Below, in pieces: positions 35,888 to 45,721 of a stretch of 64,000 bases of DNA. The first letter of the stretch is position 1; each line of letters opens with the position of its first letter. A program made the translations under genes and the position numbers. This DNA comes from an uncultured Erythrobacter sp. GTDB lineage: Bacteria > Pseudomonadota > Alphaproteobacteria > Sphingomonadales > Sphingomonadaceae. The stretch lies in the NCBI GenBank assembly GCA_937969505.1, contig CALBWA010000013.1, positions 1 to 64,000 on the forward strand, given 5' to 3'. Under the pieces are notes generated by a model that did not search any database, was not told where the DNA came from, and saw nothing but the letters and a program-made list of their open reading frames with translations.

Positions 35888-36645
35888 TGTTTCGTCGTGT
35901 CCTTAACTAGAAACTGGGTCAGCTTGCTGAAATTTTTCGCGGCGAGCGTTCCGAAACCGCCCACGCCATTCTTGCGAATTGCGCGATAGTCCTCGCGGCT
36001 TTTGCGTGCAATGCGCTCCAGTGAACGATTGCTTTCGCCGCCAAGCCGCATTTTGACAAGCACTTGCGGAATATAGGCAAGCTTGATGTGCCCTTGCGTT
36101 AGATAACGCAGCATGGCGTCATAATCGGCAGCGATGCTGAAACTGGTGTCATACAAACCGTATTGGTCAAATATTTGCCGGCGCAGGTACAAGGTTGGGT
36201 GCGGCGGCATCCAGCCGCGCGCGAGCAAATCGGGCCGGTACTCGCCGGATTTCCAGTGCCGCACAACCCGGTCGGGATTGTCTGCAGCAACATATTGCAG
36301 ATCGCCATAGACCCCCATGATAGCTGGATCAGCAAAGCGCTCGGCGACCTGCGCAAGCACCTCATCATGCGCGAACGCATCATCGGAATGCATCAGTCCG
36401 ATGACATCGCCGGTGGCCCTGCTGATGCCCCGATTGATCGCATCGTAAATGCCATTGTCACGTTCGCTAACCAATCGGGTGGTGTGGTCGGACAAGCGTG
36501 CCACTTCATCCAATGTGCCGTCGGTTGAGCCACCATCCTGCACAATGTGCTCGAGATCGGAGTGGGCTTGTGCCTGCACGCTGGCCATCGCTTCACCCAC
36601 AGTGGCGACGCGGTTATAAACAGCAGTAACGACGGAAATTTTCAT
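35884..36645 (-). CDS. Family 2 glycosyltransferase
   Basis: A 253-residue cytoplasmic GT-A enzyme. Typical elements are [19 protein letters not shown] at the N-terminus, [12 protein letters not shown], and the DxD-type LMHSDDAFA. The sequence resembles WcaA/colanic acid-type transferases. The ATG at 36645 (MKISVVT) was preferred over an in-frame start 63 bases upstream because family members begin at this beta strand. It heads the gmd-fcl run and is divergent from the Tat-exported protein; donor and acceptor are unknown. Confidence 0.9.
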   Translation of the reverse strand: MKISVVTAVYNRVATVGEAMASVQAQAHSDLEHIVQDGGSTDGTLDEVARLSDHTTRLVSERDNGIYDAINRGISRATGDVIGLMHSDDAFAHDEVLAQVAERFADPAIMGVYGDLQYVAADNPDRVVRHWKSGEYRPDLLARGWMPPHPTLYLRRQIFDQYGLYDTSFSIAADYDAMLRYLTQGHIKLAYIPQVLVKMRLGGESNRSLERIARKSREDYRAIRKNGVGGFGTLAAKNFSKLTQFLVKDTTKQ

Positions 36646-36850
36646 ATCGGGGTCGGTTCGTTTTTGGATCGCCAAAGAGGCGCAAACAGATTGTTGCACA
36701 CAAAGCAAGTTCGATCTCGATCCGGTAGCACGAATGCAGACGATCGGGCAGTCTCCGGGAGAAAAGACGGGCCTGCCGCGTTCAGTACAGCGTCAGGTCA
36801 AAACCTGTTGAATGCTGGCCAAGCAAAATCGAGATAAGGGTACCAAAACA

Positions 36851-37723
36851 GTGAAGATTTCGAGACGCAGTTTTGCGGCTGCTGCGGGGGCCGGCGCCGC
36901 TGCCTTGGCATCACCGGCAATGCTGAAACCGGCCAGCGCCTCAATGCTGGCTCATAAACCAGATCGCCTACCTTTTCAGGTTTTTGCCGCATTACTGCAC
37001 GAGCAAGAGCCCGATCTGAAACCTGATGGCCTCGATCCGATCTACTTGTTTGATCGCGGAATTTGGGCAGCGGGCGCAACACGTCTTGATGTGCCAGATG
37101 ACCGCCTCGTCAAAGCCCGGGTGGATCGACTGCCGGAGAATGGCTCTCCACTCGTGATGGATTTCGAATTCTTCAAATTTCGCAATTCGCGCGAAGCGCT
37201 AGCCTCACGCAACAGTTTGAAAGCAATCGCCAGATCATTCCGGAACGCTTCAGGCGACAGACCTATCGGCTTTTATGAATATCTTCCCCGCCGCGAGTTC
37301 TGGAGCGCAATTGCCGGCAAAGACTCGGCCAAATATCATCAGTGGCAACTGAAAAATGACTTTTTTGCCGAGCTGGAGCCGTATGTCGACACGCTTTTCC
37401 CATCGATTTACACCTTCCACGATGACCCCAAGAAATGGGTCAAGTATGCGCGTGCGCAAGTCAGCGAGGCTCGCCGAATTTCGGACAAGCCGGTCATTCC
37501 ATTCATCTGGCATGATTTCCACTACAATGGGCAGGACGGCCCGCTCGTCCCGATTCCGGCCAGTTTCTGGCGGCTACAACTCGAAACGCTGTCTGAGATA
37601 GCCGATGGGATTGTCATTTGGGGCGGATGGGACCCGGTAAAACGCACAAGAGTGGTTTGGGACAATCAAGCTGATTGGTGGCTTGAAACGCAAAATTTTA
37701 TGCGTGCCCTAGGACGGGTGTGA
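36851..37723 (+). CDS. Tat-exported protein of the polysaccharide locus, possible glycosidase-like
   Basis: About 290 residues, unrecognised. The N-terminus carries a twin-arginine signal (ISRRSFAAAAGAGAAALASP) ending near PASA. The mature part has strands and motifs reminiscent of a TIM barrel: GSPLVMDFEFFKFR, PIGFYEYLPRREFW, LFPSIYTFHDDPKKW, KPVIPFIWHDFHYN, ADGIVIWGGWDPVK. Acidic residues at strand ends (Asp, Glu, Glu-Tyr, Asp) would suit a glycoside hydrolase, but this is inference. The start is either GTG 36851, as listed, with AAGGG upstream, or ATG 36812. It is the only plus-strand gene within the locus interior and probably acts on the polymer outside the cytoplasm. Confidence 0.72.
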   Translation: MKISRRSFAAAAGAGAAALASPAMLKPASASMLAHKPDRLPFQVFAALLHEQEPDLKPDGLDPIYLFDRGIWAAGATRLDVPDDRLVKARVDRLPENGSPLVMDFEFFKFRNSREALASRNSLKAIARSFRNASGDRPIGFYEYLPRREFWSAIAGKDSAKYHQWQLKNDFFAELEPYVDTLFPSIYTFHDDPKKWVKYARAQVSEARRISDKPVIPFIWHDFHYNGQDGPLVPIPASFWRLQLETLSEIADGIVIWGGWDPVKRTRVVWDNQADWWLETQNFMRALGRV

Positions 37724-37751
37724 ACCCATTGACCAACACAGATCACTTGAG

Positions 37752-38714
37752 TCAATTCGCACCCAGCCAGCGTTTGAGCCGCCGCTTGTAGCCGCCCAAT
37801 ATCGAAACAAGACGCTGCAATCGCACATCTCGGGAGCGCCGAATTTGGTCCCAGGCATTGTAGTCGATCTTCACCTGCGAAGGGAGTTCCGGCATGAACT
37901 CCTTGTCAACGGGTGCTCGAGGCAGAAATCGATGGATGTTGAGAGCTGAAGCGTGGGTTCCGCTGGCCACGCCCTGGTTTGAAACCAAGGGACGCGGAGG
38001 CCACAAGGTCAGTCCGCCTTCGTTGAACATGGCCAGATACCAGTTCATGAACCAGCTGCTTACCAAACCTTGCCTGTTCAGCCGTTGTATCGATGTGAAG
38101 TCACGCACCCCCAATCCATCGAAATTTGCCTTGAATGGCTGACAATCGTGAGGGAAATGATCGTTAGTTTTTCCGCTGGCAAACGCATTCCAACGCGTAT
38201 CCCATGTTGCCCATGCCCAGGGGTTGGCAAAGGGCAAGAACAACGCATCCGCTTTCCGGGAAAGGCCAGGAACGTCGTACATGTAAGCAGAGATCGACCA
38301 CACCCGATCGTTCGCACGATATTTTTGCAGGGCCAGATTGAAGTAAGTCAGGAGGTTGGGCGAGACGTCGAGATCATCTTCCAGAATAATCGCGCAATCT
38401 TGCTCGCTCAAAATTTGACTGACACCCTGCATGATCGAAGCCCTGAGCCCCTGATTTTCTTCTCGGGCATGGATTTGCGCATGTTTTGGAGCGCGCGCTT
38501 TGGCGACGGCAAGAACCTGCTGCACTCTCTCGTATTCAAGTTCTGATTTGGGCCCGTCGATAAAAATGGATATCGGGCTGGAACGGTACTCGGGGCACAC
38601 CTCAAGAGAAGCCATCAAGCCTTCGAGCTTGTCTGGCCGATTATAAGCAAAAATGAGTATCGGAGCAGGGTCTGTCATGGCAGGTTCAGCAGCAACAACA
38701 TCATCATCCCGCAC
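37752..38714 (-). CDS. Glycosyltransferase, GNT-I-like GT-A fold
   Basis: A 320-residue (or 308 if started at ATG 38678) nucleotide-sugar transferase. The N-terminus (APILIFAYNRPDKLEGLMAS) and the acidic AIILEDDLDVSPNLL metal-binding motif match the GNT-I-like/GT2 relatives common in capsule loci; PWAWATWDTRWNAF is a further family block. The GTG at 38714 overlaps the upstream stop by 11 bases; the ATG at 38678 lacks a Shine-Dalgarno, so coupling favours the GTG. Sugar specificity is unknown. Confidence 0.87.
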   Translation of the reverse strand: MRDDDVVAAEPAMTDPAPILIFAYNRPDKLEGLMASLEVCPEYRSSPISIFIDGPKSELEYERVQQVLAVAKARAPKHAQIHAREENQGLRASIMQGVSQILSEQDCAIILEDDLDVSPNLLTYFNLALQKYRANDRVWSISAYMYDVPGLSRKADALFLPFANPWAWATWDTRWNAFASGKTNDHFPHDCQPFKANFDGLGVRDFTSIQRLNRQGLVSSWFMNWYLAMFNEGGLTLWPPRPLVSNQGVASGTHASALNIHRFLPRAPVDKEFMPELPSQVKIDYNAWDQIRRSRDVRLQRLVSILGGYKRRLKRWLGAN

Positions 38715-40059
38715 TGCCTGCGACAGGCTTGGTCAGCGAAATGCGTTGATGATTGCGCGACAGTCGAGTGCCACGAGTTTGGGAAATTTTCGCCTGGCCA
38801 TTACGCCCCGCAACCGACATCAACAAAGCCATGCTCGCTGCTAACCAAGATGCCGAATACAAAGCCCCCGATAGCGATGTGTGCAACAATGCTTGGACAA
38901 ACAAGACAACAATCCAGTAGTTTTCGGGTTGCTCTATCGTCACCAGTCTGCATTTCCATAAGCATGCAGCAACGACCAATGCCAACGGGATTCCGCCCAG
39001 GATTCCTGTTGAAATCAACGCCTCAAGCAAGAAATTATGCGGGTAATACGCAAAGGCCGTATTCTGCAAACTGCTGCCGAATAGAGGGGCTTCGGCAAAT
39101 TGACTAATGGATGTGGCCCAAAGGAAAATGCGCGAAGCTTCCGCTGCATTGTTATCAATATCGTCGAAAATTTCTCCGAAGCGGCGGAATGCGGTGGTAT
39201 CAAGGTAAAGCGATGCAATGGTCAGCATTCCAAAAAGGATGAACAGGATCGCTACCCGAACCAGGAACTTCTTTGACCGGCTGAACGGTGTGAACAACAG
39301 GAACGGTATAACGATCGAGATGATAGCGCCGCGCGATCCGCCGACAAAGAAGGGTACCAGGCTCACAGCTGCTGTGGCAAACAGAACGAGCCGCCAACGC
39401 TTGCTGATCGTCGGACTAAACAGGCCTGCGAGCGAAAGCCCGATACCGATCGCACCGCAATAGGACAGGAACAGGGGCGAGATAATATCGTCAGCGCCAA
39501 AGCTGATTGCTGCCCGCGCGCCAATATCAATGATGTCCTGAAATGCGATCGTAGTAAGGACGGCGAATGCCGCGGCGCCCACGGTTACAAATTTGAATGT
39601 CAGCGCTGAAATGCGCGGTGTTATGTCCAAAAATCGGATGAACATGAAGGGGAATACACAAAAGCCGAGAAAATAGAGCAGGATTTCCACCGGCTCCCGG
39701 TGCAGCAAATATCCTGATCCCAAAGATACATATATCCGCAGCAGATAAGCTGCGGCAAAGATAAGGAGCATCCCATCAGCGAACGTTACGCGGAAGGTGT
39801 CGAACTTGCGCAACAGCAGAAAAAAGCCAGCTCCGAGCAAAGTGAGCAGGACTAGCCGCAGAGGGATCGTGAGCGCGCGCGTCCCCTCAATTGAAGCTGT
39901 GGCCATTTGAAACATGGTCATTGCTGCGTAGAAACCGCAGAAAATCAGAGCGATACCGGTACACCACAGCAAAAGACCGAGGTTCTCTCGGAAAGCATGT
40001 CGCCGGTCACGGAACCTGGCCCCTGGGCGGACATTTTGTCTGTGTACCGTGGAAGTCAT
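38704..40059 (-). CDS. O-antigen ligase / Wzy-type membrane protein (second)
   Basis: A 451-residue polytopic protein with about ten to twelve hydrophobic segments. The large periplasmic loop carries ISQFAEAPLFGSSLQNTAFA and YYPHNFLLEALISTG, where the conserved HN resembles the PHN motif of O-antigen ligase/polymerase proteins. It sits in the glycosyltransferase operon with 4-base overlaps on its upstream side, so it is the better candidate for the repeat-unit polymerase (Wzy), while the one at 32189-33631 travels with the export genes. Confidence 0.85.
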   Translation of the reverse strand: MTSTVHRQNVRPGARFRDRRHAFRENLGLLLWCTGIALIFCGFYAAMTMFQMATASIEGTRALTIPLRLVLLTLLGAGFFLLLRKFDTFRVTFADGMLLIFAAAYLLRIYVSLGSGYLLHREPVEILLYFLGFCVFPFMFIRFLDITPRISALTFKFVTVGAAAFAVLTTIAFQDIIDIGARAAISFGADDIISPLFLSYCGAIGIGLSLAGLFSPTISKRWRLVLFATAAVSLVPFFVGGSRGAIISIVIPFLLFTPFSRSKKFLVRVAILFILFGMLTIASLYLDTTAFRRFGEIFDDIDNNAAEASRIFLWATSISQFAEAPLFGSSLQNTAFAYYPHNFLLEALISTGILGGIPLALVVAACLWKCRLVTIEQPENYWIVVLFVQALLHTSLSGALYSASWLAASMALLMSVAGRNGQAKISQTRGTRLSRNHQRISLTKPVAGSAG

Positions 40060-41144
40060 GTGATGACCTTTTCGGCCAATTGAAGCGCGGCCTTGGCTCG
40101 CATTCGCACGCCATCGGGTACACTAACCCCGCCAGTCTCATTGACAAAGCGTTGAACTATATCGTCGATTTGAGCAGGCTTGGCGTCACCCAACAGGCCA
40201 CAGTTCTCTGCGATCTCTATGTCGGCGAAGCTGGCCAGATTCTTGCGATGCTTGGCAACTGCAAAGGGCGGTGTTCCCATGGTTGCTGCGCACAAACCCA
40301 CATGCAATTTCGACGTCAAAACTGCATCTGCGCACGCAAGCAGCGCAGCCAGACGCTCGACGCCTGGATAGGGGACTGGCAAAGTCGGGAGCGGGGCCAG
40401 TATTTCAGCAAGCTCGGTCTGGGCCTGGGCCTGGCCGTTTTCAGCCGAAGGGTGGTCTTCCAGCAACAAGACCCCACAACCTTGCCCTCTCTTCAAAACT
40501 TCACGCAGACTTGCGGCAATCATGCCGTAATTTTCGTTTGTGCTGGGCGGTTCAGACAGGTGCACCGCGATTACTCTTTCCGAGCCCAGTGAATGCCGGA
40601 TCTGCTCCGCCCAACGGCGGTCAGCTGGCTTGATCCAGCTCTCGTCGATCGCAAAGACCAGATCGCTGACGCGCTGAATCCGGTCGCGTTTTACTGCTGG
40701 CAGCAATCGTCGGAGATAATCGTAACCCGCCTGGTCACGCACGGCGATGGTCCGGCAACGGGAAATCATGATTTTCAGCAACCGATCCAGCCATTTTTGC
40801 GGCATGGGGGCAAAGCCAGCCCCGATGATTGCAGTCGGTTTCCCAAGTAGCTGAGCAAAGAACAGCGGCAGGGCATACTTGACCAGGGTCTTCAAAGCGC
40901 CTTTGGGGCCATCCATCCGCTGAAAGAAACCGCCACCGCCCAAAATGACGCAATCGGCATGAAGAAAATTGGATAGGCTGGCTTCCTTAACTTCCAGCGT
41001 TCGCCTCACATCGTCAGTTGGTGCCAAGAGCTTGAGCTGAACACCGGGCAGCTCTGCCAGATGGTCCCGCAATATTTGCGTCAACAGAACATCGCCAAAA
41101 TTGGGCGATCGATGCATACCGTGCAAGATGACCTTGTGGCTCAT
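40056..41144 (-). CDS. Polysaccharide pyruvyl transferase family protein
   Basis: A 362-residue enzyme of the PF04230-type family, which adds pyruvate ketals from phosphoenolpyruvate to sugar residues. The N-terminus shows the typical LHGMHRSPNFGDVLLTQIL, followed by DCVILGGGGFFQR and KPTAIIGAGFAPM; the C-terminal half has LTSKLHVGLCAATMGTPPFA, a family signature. Pyruvylation would give the polymer a negative charge. It overlaps both neighbours by 4 bases. Some members modify other acceptors, so the ketal prediction is likely, not proven. Confidence 0.88.
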   Translation of the reverse strand: MSHKVILHGMHRSPNFGDVLLTQILRDHLAELPGVQLKLLAPTDDVRRTLEVKEASLSNFLHADCVILGGGGFFQRMDGPKGALKTLVKYALPLFFAQLLGKPTAIIGAGFAPMPQKWLDRLLKIMISRCRTIAVRDQAGYDYLRRLLPAVKRDRIQRVSDLVFAIDESWIKPADRRWAEQIRHSLGSERVIAVHLSEPPSTNENYGMIAASLREVLKRGQGCGVLLLEDHPSAENGQAQAQTELAEILAPLPTLPVPYPGVERLAALLACADAVLTSKLHVGLCAATMGTPPFAVAKHRKNLASFADIEIAENCGLLGDAKPAQIDDIVQRFVNETGGVSVPDGVRMRAKAALQLAEKVIT

Positions 41145-42310
41145 TGTGCGGCTGATCTACTCTGGTCAAACAACAAATCAAAGACTTCGTTTCCAACCGT
41201 CTCAGCTTGAAATTCGGCTTCGATCAGCGCCCGTGCCCGCAGTCTTTGCTTGCGCAGCATCTCGGGGTTGTCGACGTAACTCCGAACCGCTTGTGCAATT
41301 GATTCTGCGTCGCGGGCGATAAAACAGCCGCAATCATCCCGAACCAGATCTTCGATGCCGGAAATTCTGGTCCCGATTGGGACCAGCCCACATGACATTG
41401 CTTCAAGCATACCGTTTGGCATTCCTTCGCCGACAGAAGGCAGTACAAATATGGCGCCCGCCTGATAGGCCAGCTCAACGTCAGGGAGAAACGACACGTG
41501 CCTGACCCTGGTGGTGAGCGACGCCCGTTCTGCAACTGCCCGAATGTGGTCGAGATAACCCGCTTCACGTTCCGGCCCAACGAGCAAGAGCGAGACATTT
41601 TCAGGCAGCATTGCCAGCGCTTCAACAATCAGATGTTGTCCCTTGCGTTGGCCGAGGGCTCCGACGCAGACGAGACGAACGCGATCATTCGCCGACACTG
41701 AATCATCAAAACCAAAGCTGGCGGAGATTGATGCAGCTCTAGTGCTATCCACCGGGTGAAAGCGATCAGTGTTCACCGAGTTTGGCAACGGATGTACCCT
41801 CGTCCGCTCTCCGACTGCACCTTTCAATGCTTTAGCGATCCCCTGCGAAATCGCGATGTAGGTGGGCACCATTTGCATCATTCGGCGCTTCAGCCATCGT
41901 CCCAAAGCCCCCCCCGTCTCTGTCGACACCTCTGCCATTGCTGCCGCGCGGGCAACGACCCGCAATCCGCAAAGATGCGCGATGGCACCAGGAATCAGCG
42001 TCAGCAGACTGAGGGATGCCAGCAAAACGGCATCATACTGCTTTCTGTTGCGCAGAACGTACAGCGCCGCGCCGACAATATAGCCACTCGACCGCAGCAG
42101 ATTGTCATGCTTGGTTCCGGTCCGAATGGCCCGGCCTTCCAAGGGCTGCAACCCTTCTTGCTCTGCAGTGCCATGGACAACATCAACGCTCAATCGATCC
42201 CGTTGCCCCAGAAGCAAGCGGAATAGGGCAATAGCAGGCCCGTGATAATGTGGGCCCAAACCTCCCGGGGAAATGACAAGAAGGCGCGGCTTTTGAGCAT
42301 GCTCTGTCAT
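41141..42310 (-). CDS. Family 4 glycosyltransferase (first)
   Basis: A 389-residue GT-B enzyme. The Rossmann-like N-terminus begins PRLLVISPGGLGPHYHGPAI. The C-terminal donor-binding half shows LVCVGALGQRKGQHLIVEAL, LLLVGPEREAGYL and the GT4 E-x7-E region GVGEGMPNGMLEAMSCG. It probably adds an internal sugar of the repeat unit on the cytoplasmic face. ATGA overlaps with both neighbours tie it to the operon. Confidence 0.92.
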   Translation of the reverse strand: MTEHAQKPRLLVISPGGLGPHYHGPAIALFRLLLGQRDRLSVDVVHGTAEQEGLQPLEGRAIRTGTKHDNLLRSSGYIVGAALYVLRNRKQYDAVLLASLSLLTLIPGAIAHLCGLRVVARAAAMAEVSTETGGALGRWLKRRMMQMVPTYIAISQGIAKALKGAVGERTRVHPLPNSVNTDRFHPVDSTRAASISASFGFDDSVSANDRVRLVCVGALGQRKGQHLIVEALAMLPENVSLLLVGPEREAGYLDHIRAVAERASLTTRVRHVSFLPDVELAYQAGAIFVLPSVGEGMPNGMLEAMSCGLVPIGTRISGIEDLVRDDCGCFIARDAESIAQAVRSYVDNPEMLRKQRLRARALIEAEFQAETVGNEVFDLLFDQSRSAAQ

Positions 42311-43467
42311 GGCAGCAGGGGCCCTTGCGCGGTTGATCCCGACCCGTAAACCGCTGCCAGCGCCAGGGCCTGCTCTTCCATTGAAAATCTTGCGGCCGCC
42401 CGACCGGCTATTTCTTCTCGAAGAAAGTTCTGCCGGTTGTCTGTGAATTTCGTGAACGCTCCTGCCATGGCTAGCGGATTATCTACTGGCACAACGTAAC
42501 CGTCCGCGCCATTTTTGATAAAATCTTCCGGCCCGCCACAGCTTGTCGATACAACCGGGGTGCCCGCAGTCAGGGCCTCCAAGGCCGGCAACCCCAAGCT
42601 TTCATATTGGCTTGAGATTACGGCCAGATCGAGCTTACCGGCCATTTGGACAATAGCGGGACGCTCCAGCGATCCTGCGAACTCAACGCGATCCTCCAGA
42701 CCCGCTTCCCCAATTATCCGTTTCGCCGCTCGATTGGCATCACAATCAGGCAGAGGCCCCGCGATTATCAAATGCCCCTCGCCTTTCTCTTCAACAAACA
42801 ATCGGAAGGCTTCGACCAGCACATCCAAGCGCTTGATCTGTCGCCAATTGGTCCAAGCACCCATTAGAAGGCCGGAATTTTCGGTCTTGATAGAGCGAGG
42901 ATTTGGTGCAGGGTGAGCGGCGGTCTTTGCAAATGGCAATATTGGCAGAACAGTTGCCTTTATGTCGGGGAAAGTGGCCTCGATATCGGCCTTGTGCCGT
43001 GATGACATGGCCAGGACGCCTGCCGCCCGGGGCAAGGTAAATCGGTGAAACCAGCTAGGCTTTTTGTGCTGCTTGATCAGTTCCGCATAATAGGATCTGT
43101 GATCGTAAATCCAGAATGGCACGCGCTTGACCAACGCGATCACTGTTCCGGCGACCAATGGTCTTGAAGTCAGCGCATAGATCATGACACCATCGATTTG
43201 CTTTTTTCTGGTGGCGTCGAGACCCGCCACGACCGCTGCCAAAGTCCGGGCAACTGGGCTATTACGCGATGCCAGAAAACCAGCCAACTTTTTGTGAATT
43301 GAGCCTGCCTGCCGCCGTTCGGCGACGCTGACAAGGTCCTCCAGATAGACCGTTTCGTAATTGATCCCGGCCATGTCATGCAGTGCTTCAAAACTTTGGG
43401 CAGCATCAAGCTTGCGCCCTGAGGCACCCAGCGCCGGGTCAAACGGATAGATTATGAGATACTTCAT
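42307..43467 (-). CDS. Family 4 glycosyltransferase (second)
   Basis: A 386-residue GT-B enzyme related to the preceding one only in fold. It begins KYLIIYPFDPALGASGRKL; the donor-binding half has GLLMGAWTNWRQIKRLDVLV, HLIIAGPLPDCDANRAA and SQYESLGLPALEALTAG, with the conserved glutamates, followed by TPVVSTSCGGPEDFI. It starts 21 bases after the flippase stop and ends in an overlap with the next transferase. Specificity is unknown. Confidence 0.92.
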   Translation of the reverse strand: MKYLIIYPFDPALGASGRKLDAAQSFEALHDMAGINYETVYLEDLVSVAERRQAGSIHKKLAGFLASRNSPVARTLAAVVAGLDATRKKQIDGVMIYALTSRPLVAGTVIALVKRVPFWIYDHRSYYAELIKQHKKPSWFHRFTLPRAAGVLAMSSRHKADIEATFPDIKATVLPILPFAKTAAHPAPNPRSIKTENSGLLMGAWTNWRQIKRLDVLVEAFRLFVEEKGEGHLIIAGPLPDCDANRAAKRIIGEAGLEDRVEFAGSLERPAIVQMAGKLDLAVISSQYESLGLPALEALTAGTPVVSTSCGGPEDFIKNGADGYVVPVDNPLAMAGAFTKFTDNRQNFLREEIAGRAAARFSMEEQALALAAVYGSGSTAQGPLLP

Positions 43468-43488
43468 CTCGAAGCAATCAACTCCATT

Positions 43489-44832
43489 TTAAACGGCCAG
43501 AGAAAGTGCGGCAACGATGATGGAAAGGCCCAGCCCAGGTACGATTGCCATGGCCATCTTGCGGATCGGTATCGGCAAGGCAAGGTTCACAGCGAATTGC
43601 ATCATAATTGTGTGCACGGTGGCTTGAAACAGAACCCCCCACGCAGCGCCCGTTGCCCCGGCATAGATCGTACCGATCACAATAGCCGGAATGCCGATCG
43701 CTACGGTGTTGATGGCGTGCAAGGTGAAAATTGTCCCACCCTTCCCCAAGCCCTTCAGTAACGAACTGGGATCGCCGTTAATGGCCATAACTGCAGAGGC
43801 GAGGCTTAATATCTTCACCGGCTGCGCTGCAGCCAGCCATTCTGCGCCAAACGCCAAACTAATTATAAGTTCGGCTTCGAGCCAGAAAGCGGTGCTGATG
43901 GGGAAAATGACGACACACATATATCGCATGACGCTGAGAAACATGCGTTTGAGTTTTTCAGGGTTGGCAGCAGACTGACTGTAGGCAGGAAACATTACGC
44001 GTGCCACAATGGTTCCAACTTGCGATCTGAGCGTTTCGGTTATCAGGTATGCCAGGGAGTAAAGCCCGAGTGCTGATGCTCCGACCAAAGCACCCACCGC
44101 CAGATTATCGGTGTTGAGGCGCACATACTGCAATATTTGCGAGCCAAGCATATATCCGGAAAAACCGCGCACTTCTCTCAGGCTTTCCGCTCGATAACGC
44201 AATCGCGGACGCCAGCGCACCTGCAGCCACAGAAATAGCGCCTTGATGGCCACCATCGCAATCTGCAGGAAGGCTAGCGCCCAAGCGCCTCCGCCCTGCA
44301 GTGCCACCACGATTGCGATAATGGCGCCGCCGATAGCCGCAAAAATCTCCGCCTTGGCCAACTGCTTGAAGCGCATCAACCGAACCAGCCGAACTTCAGG
44401 TACAATTGTGAGGGAGTGGAGCAAGATACTTATGGCCATCACCCTGGCCAGATCAGTCAACCCGGGCTCCTCAAAAAACCAGGCCATCGCAGGTGCGGCG
44501 AGCAATGAGAAAGCCAGGGTCCAGCCCAGACCTGCGGCCACTAGGAACCAGAATGCTGTGGTGTATCGATCAACGCTGCGGGCGCCGCGCTCACGCTGAA
44601 TCAGAGAATTCTTGAGCCCGAAATCGACAATGATATTCACGAGGCCGAGTGAGATCATGACCATAGCGATCAGACCAAAGTCCTGCGGCGCGATTAATCG
44701 GGCCAGAAGCAAACGTGTGAGCAGTGACGCTGCGCGACTGGCGGAGACGCTTATTGAGCTCCACCCAATGCTGCGCAGAATCGGGTTGGCCAAAAGTGGC
44801 CGCGCCTTCCGGCTTATCAGGTCGGTGATCAT
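43489..44832 (-). CDS. Lipid-linked oligosaccharide flippase (Wzx/MOP superfamily)
   Basis: A 447-residue protein with about twelve to fourteen hydrophobic segments and the polysaccharide-flippase N-terminus (SRAASLLTRLLLARLIAPQD, FGLIAMVMISLGLVNIIVD). The LKNSLIQRE segment near residue 80 is typical of WzxC-like proteins. It would move undecaprenyl-diphosphate-linked repeat units to the periplasmic face, where the Wzy protein joins them. No strong Shine-Dalgarno is visible before the ATG. It stands 70 bases downstream of the methyltransferase gene. Confidence 0.92.
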   Translation of the reverse strand: MITDLISRKARPLLANPILRSIGWSSISVSASRAASLLTRLLLARLIAPQDFGLIAMVMISLGLVNIIVDFGLKNSLIQRERGARSVDRYTTAFWFLVAAGLGWTLAFSLLAAPAMAWFFEEPGLTDLARVMAISILLHSLTIVPEVRLVRLMRFKQLAKAEIFAAIGGAIIAIVVALQGGGAWALAFLQIAMVAIKALFLWLQVRWRPRLRYRAESLREVRGFSGYMLGSQILQYVRLNTDNLAVGALVGASALGLYSLAYLITETLRSQVGTIVARVMFPAYSQSAANPEKLKRMFLSVMRYMCVVIFPISTAFWLEAELIISLAFGAEWLAAAQPVKILSLASAVMAINGDPSSLLKGLGKGGTIFTLHAINTVAIGIPAIVIGTIYAGATGAAWGVLFQATVHTIMMQFAVNLALPIPIRKMAMAIVPGLGLSIIVAALSLAV

Positions 44833-44902
44833 GAGCAGCAGTTTCGAAAGTTATATTGAGAGCGCAAAGGCAAATGTTGTCTGCAGCAAAGCGCTGGGCA
44901 GA

Positions 44903-45637
44903 TCATTCGGACCGAAAATCATAGACAATCGTATCCAATTGTCTGTCCCCTCTAGCCTGTGTCAGAATCGTCGTAGCGCTTTTGCATTCGAGCGAGAAGG
45001 GACTGCGCTGGACATCCAGACCACTGCCAAATTGCGAACGAGTTCCGGCACCTGTCGGTTTATCCAGATTGGCGGCGTAATCCCCTGAGCCCGGTCGGCT
45101 TTCAGTAAGGATCAGGAAGCTGAAATTATTGCGGATGTTATCCAGAGCACTTGCGATATGCTGATTGCTGAGGTGCTGGAAAACTTCCCTTACCAATACA
45201 ACATCTGCCGGCGGGATGGTGTCAGCAGTGATATCCGCGACCTTGAACTTCGCGCCAGTGTGCGCCCACTTCTCTTTGTTGAACTCGATCAATTCAGGCA
45301 CAACGTCGAGAGCCAGATATTCCTCAAACATGGGAACCAGGCGCGAGCCGATGTTGAAATCCCCACAGCCTACGTCGACCGCCGCCAACGATCCCGGCTG
45401 GCTTTCCACCCACTCACCGATCGCTGCGACATAATTGGTAACCACCTGCTGATCATGCGACCCGCTGCCTGAAAAGAACTTTTCCTTGCGATCTTGGTTC
45501 AAGGTCTTGCCCCAGTGATTTTCCGAGTAAATCTGGGAAAAGATATCTCGATTCGACGAGGTCTTGGCCACCTGTGCGGACTTTCTGTTTTTCCACTGCC
45601 AGCGCACCTGTCGCAATTTTGTCTTGATATAGCTCAT
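44903..45637 (-). CDS. Class I SAM-dependent methyltransferase
   Basis: A 244-residue protein. The SAM-binding motif I AAVDVGCGDFNIGSRLVP lies near residue 80, motif II EYLALDVVPELIEF follows, and PADVVLVREVFQHLSN is motif III/post-III. The positively charged N-terminus has no membrane segment. Position within the glycosyltransferase operon suggests O-methylation of a sugar of the polymer or capping of the chain. Substrate is inferred from context only. Confidence 0.85.
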   Translation of the reverse strand: MSYIKTKLRQVRWQWKNRKSAQVAKTSSNRDIFSQIYSENHWGKTLNQDRKEKFFSGSGSHDQQVVTNYVAAIGEWVESQPGSLAAVDVGCGDFNIGSRLVPMFEEYLALDVVPELIEFNKEKWAHTGAKFKVADITADTIPPADVVLVREVFQHLSNQHIASALDNIRNNFSFLILTESRPGSGDYAANLDKPTGAGTRSQFGSGLDVQRSPFSLECKSATTILTQARGDRQLDTIVYDFRSE

Positions 45638-45721
45638 CTGATCGAAACTCTTGTTGCAAGTGCCCGCATAGACGATTCAGTGCGGAATGGAATAATGGAG
45701 GCGCTTAAATTCAGGGAGTGC

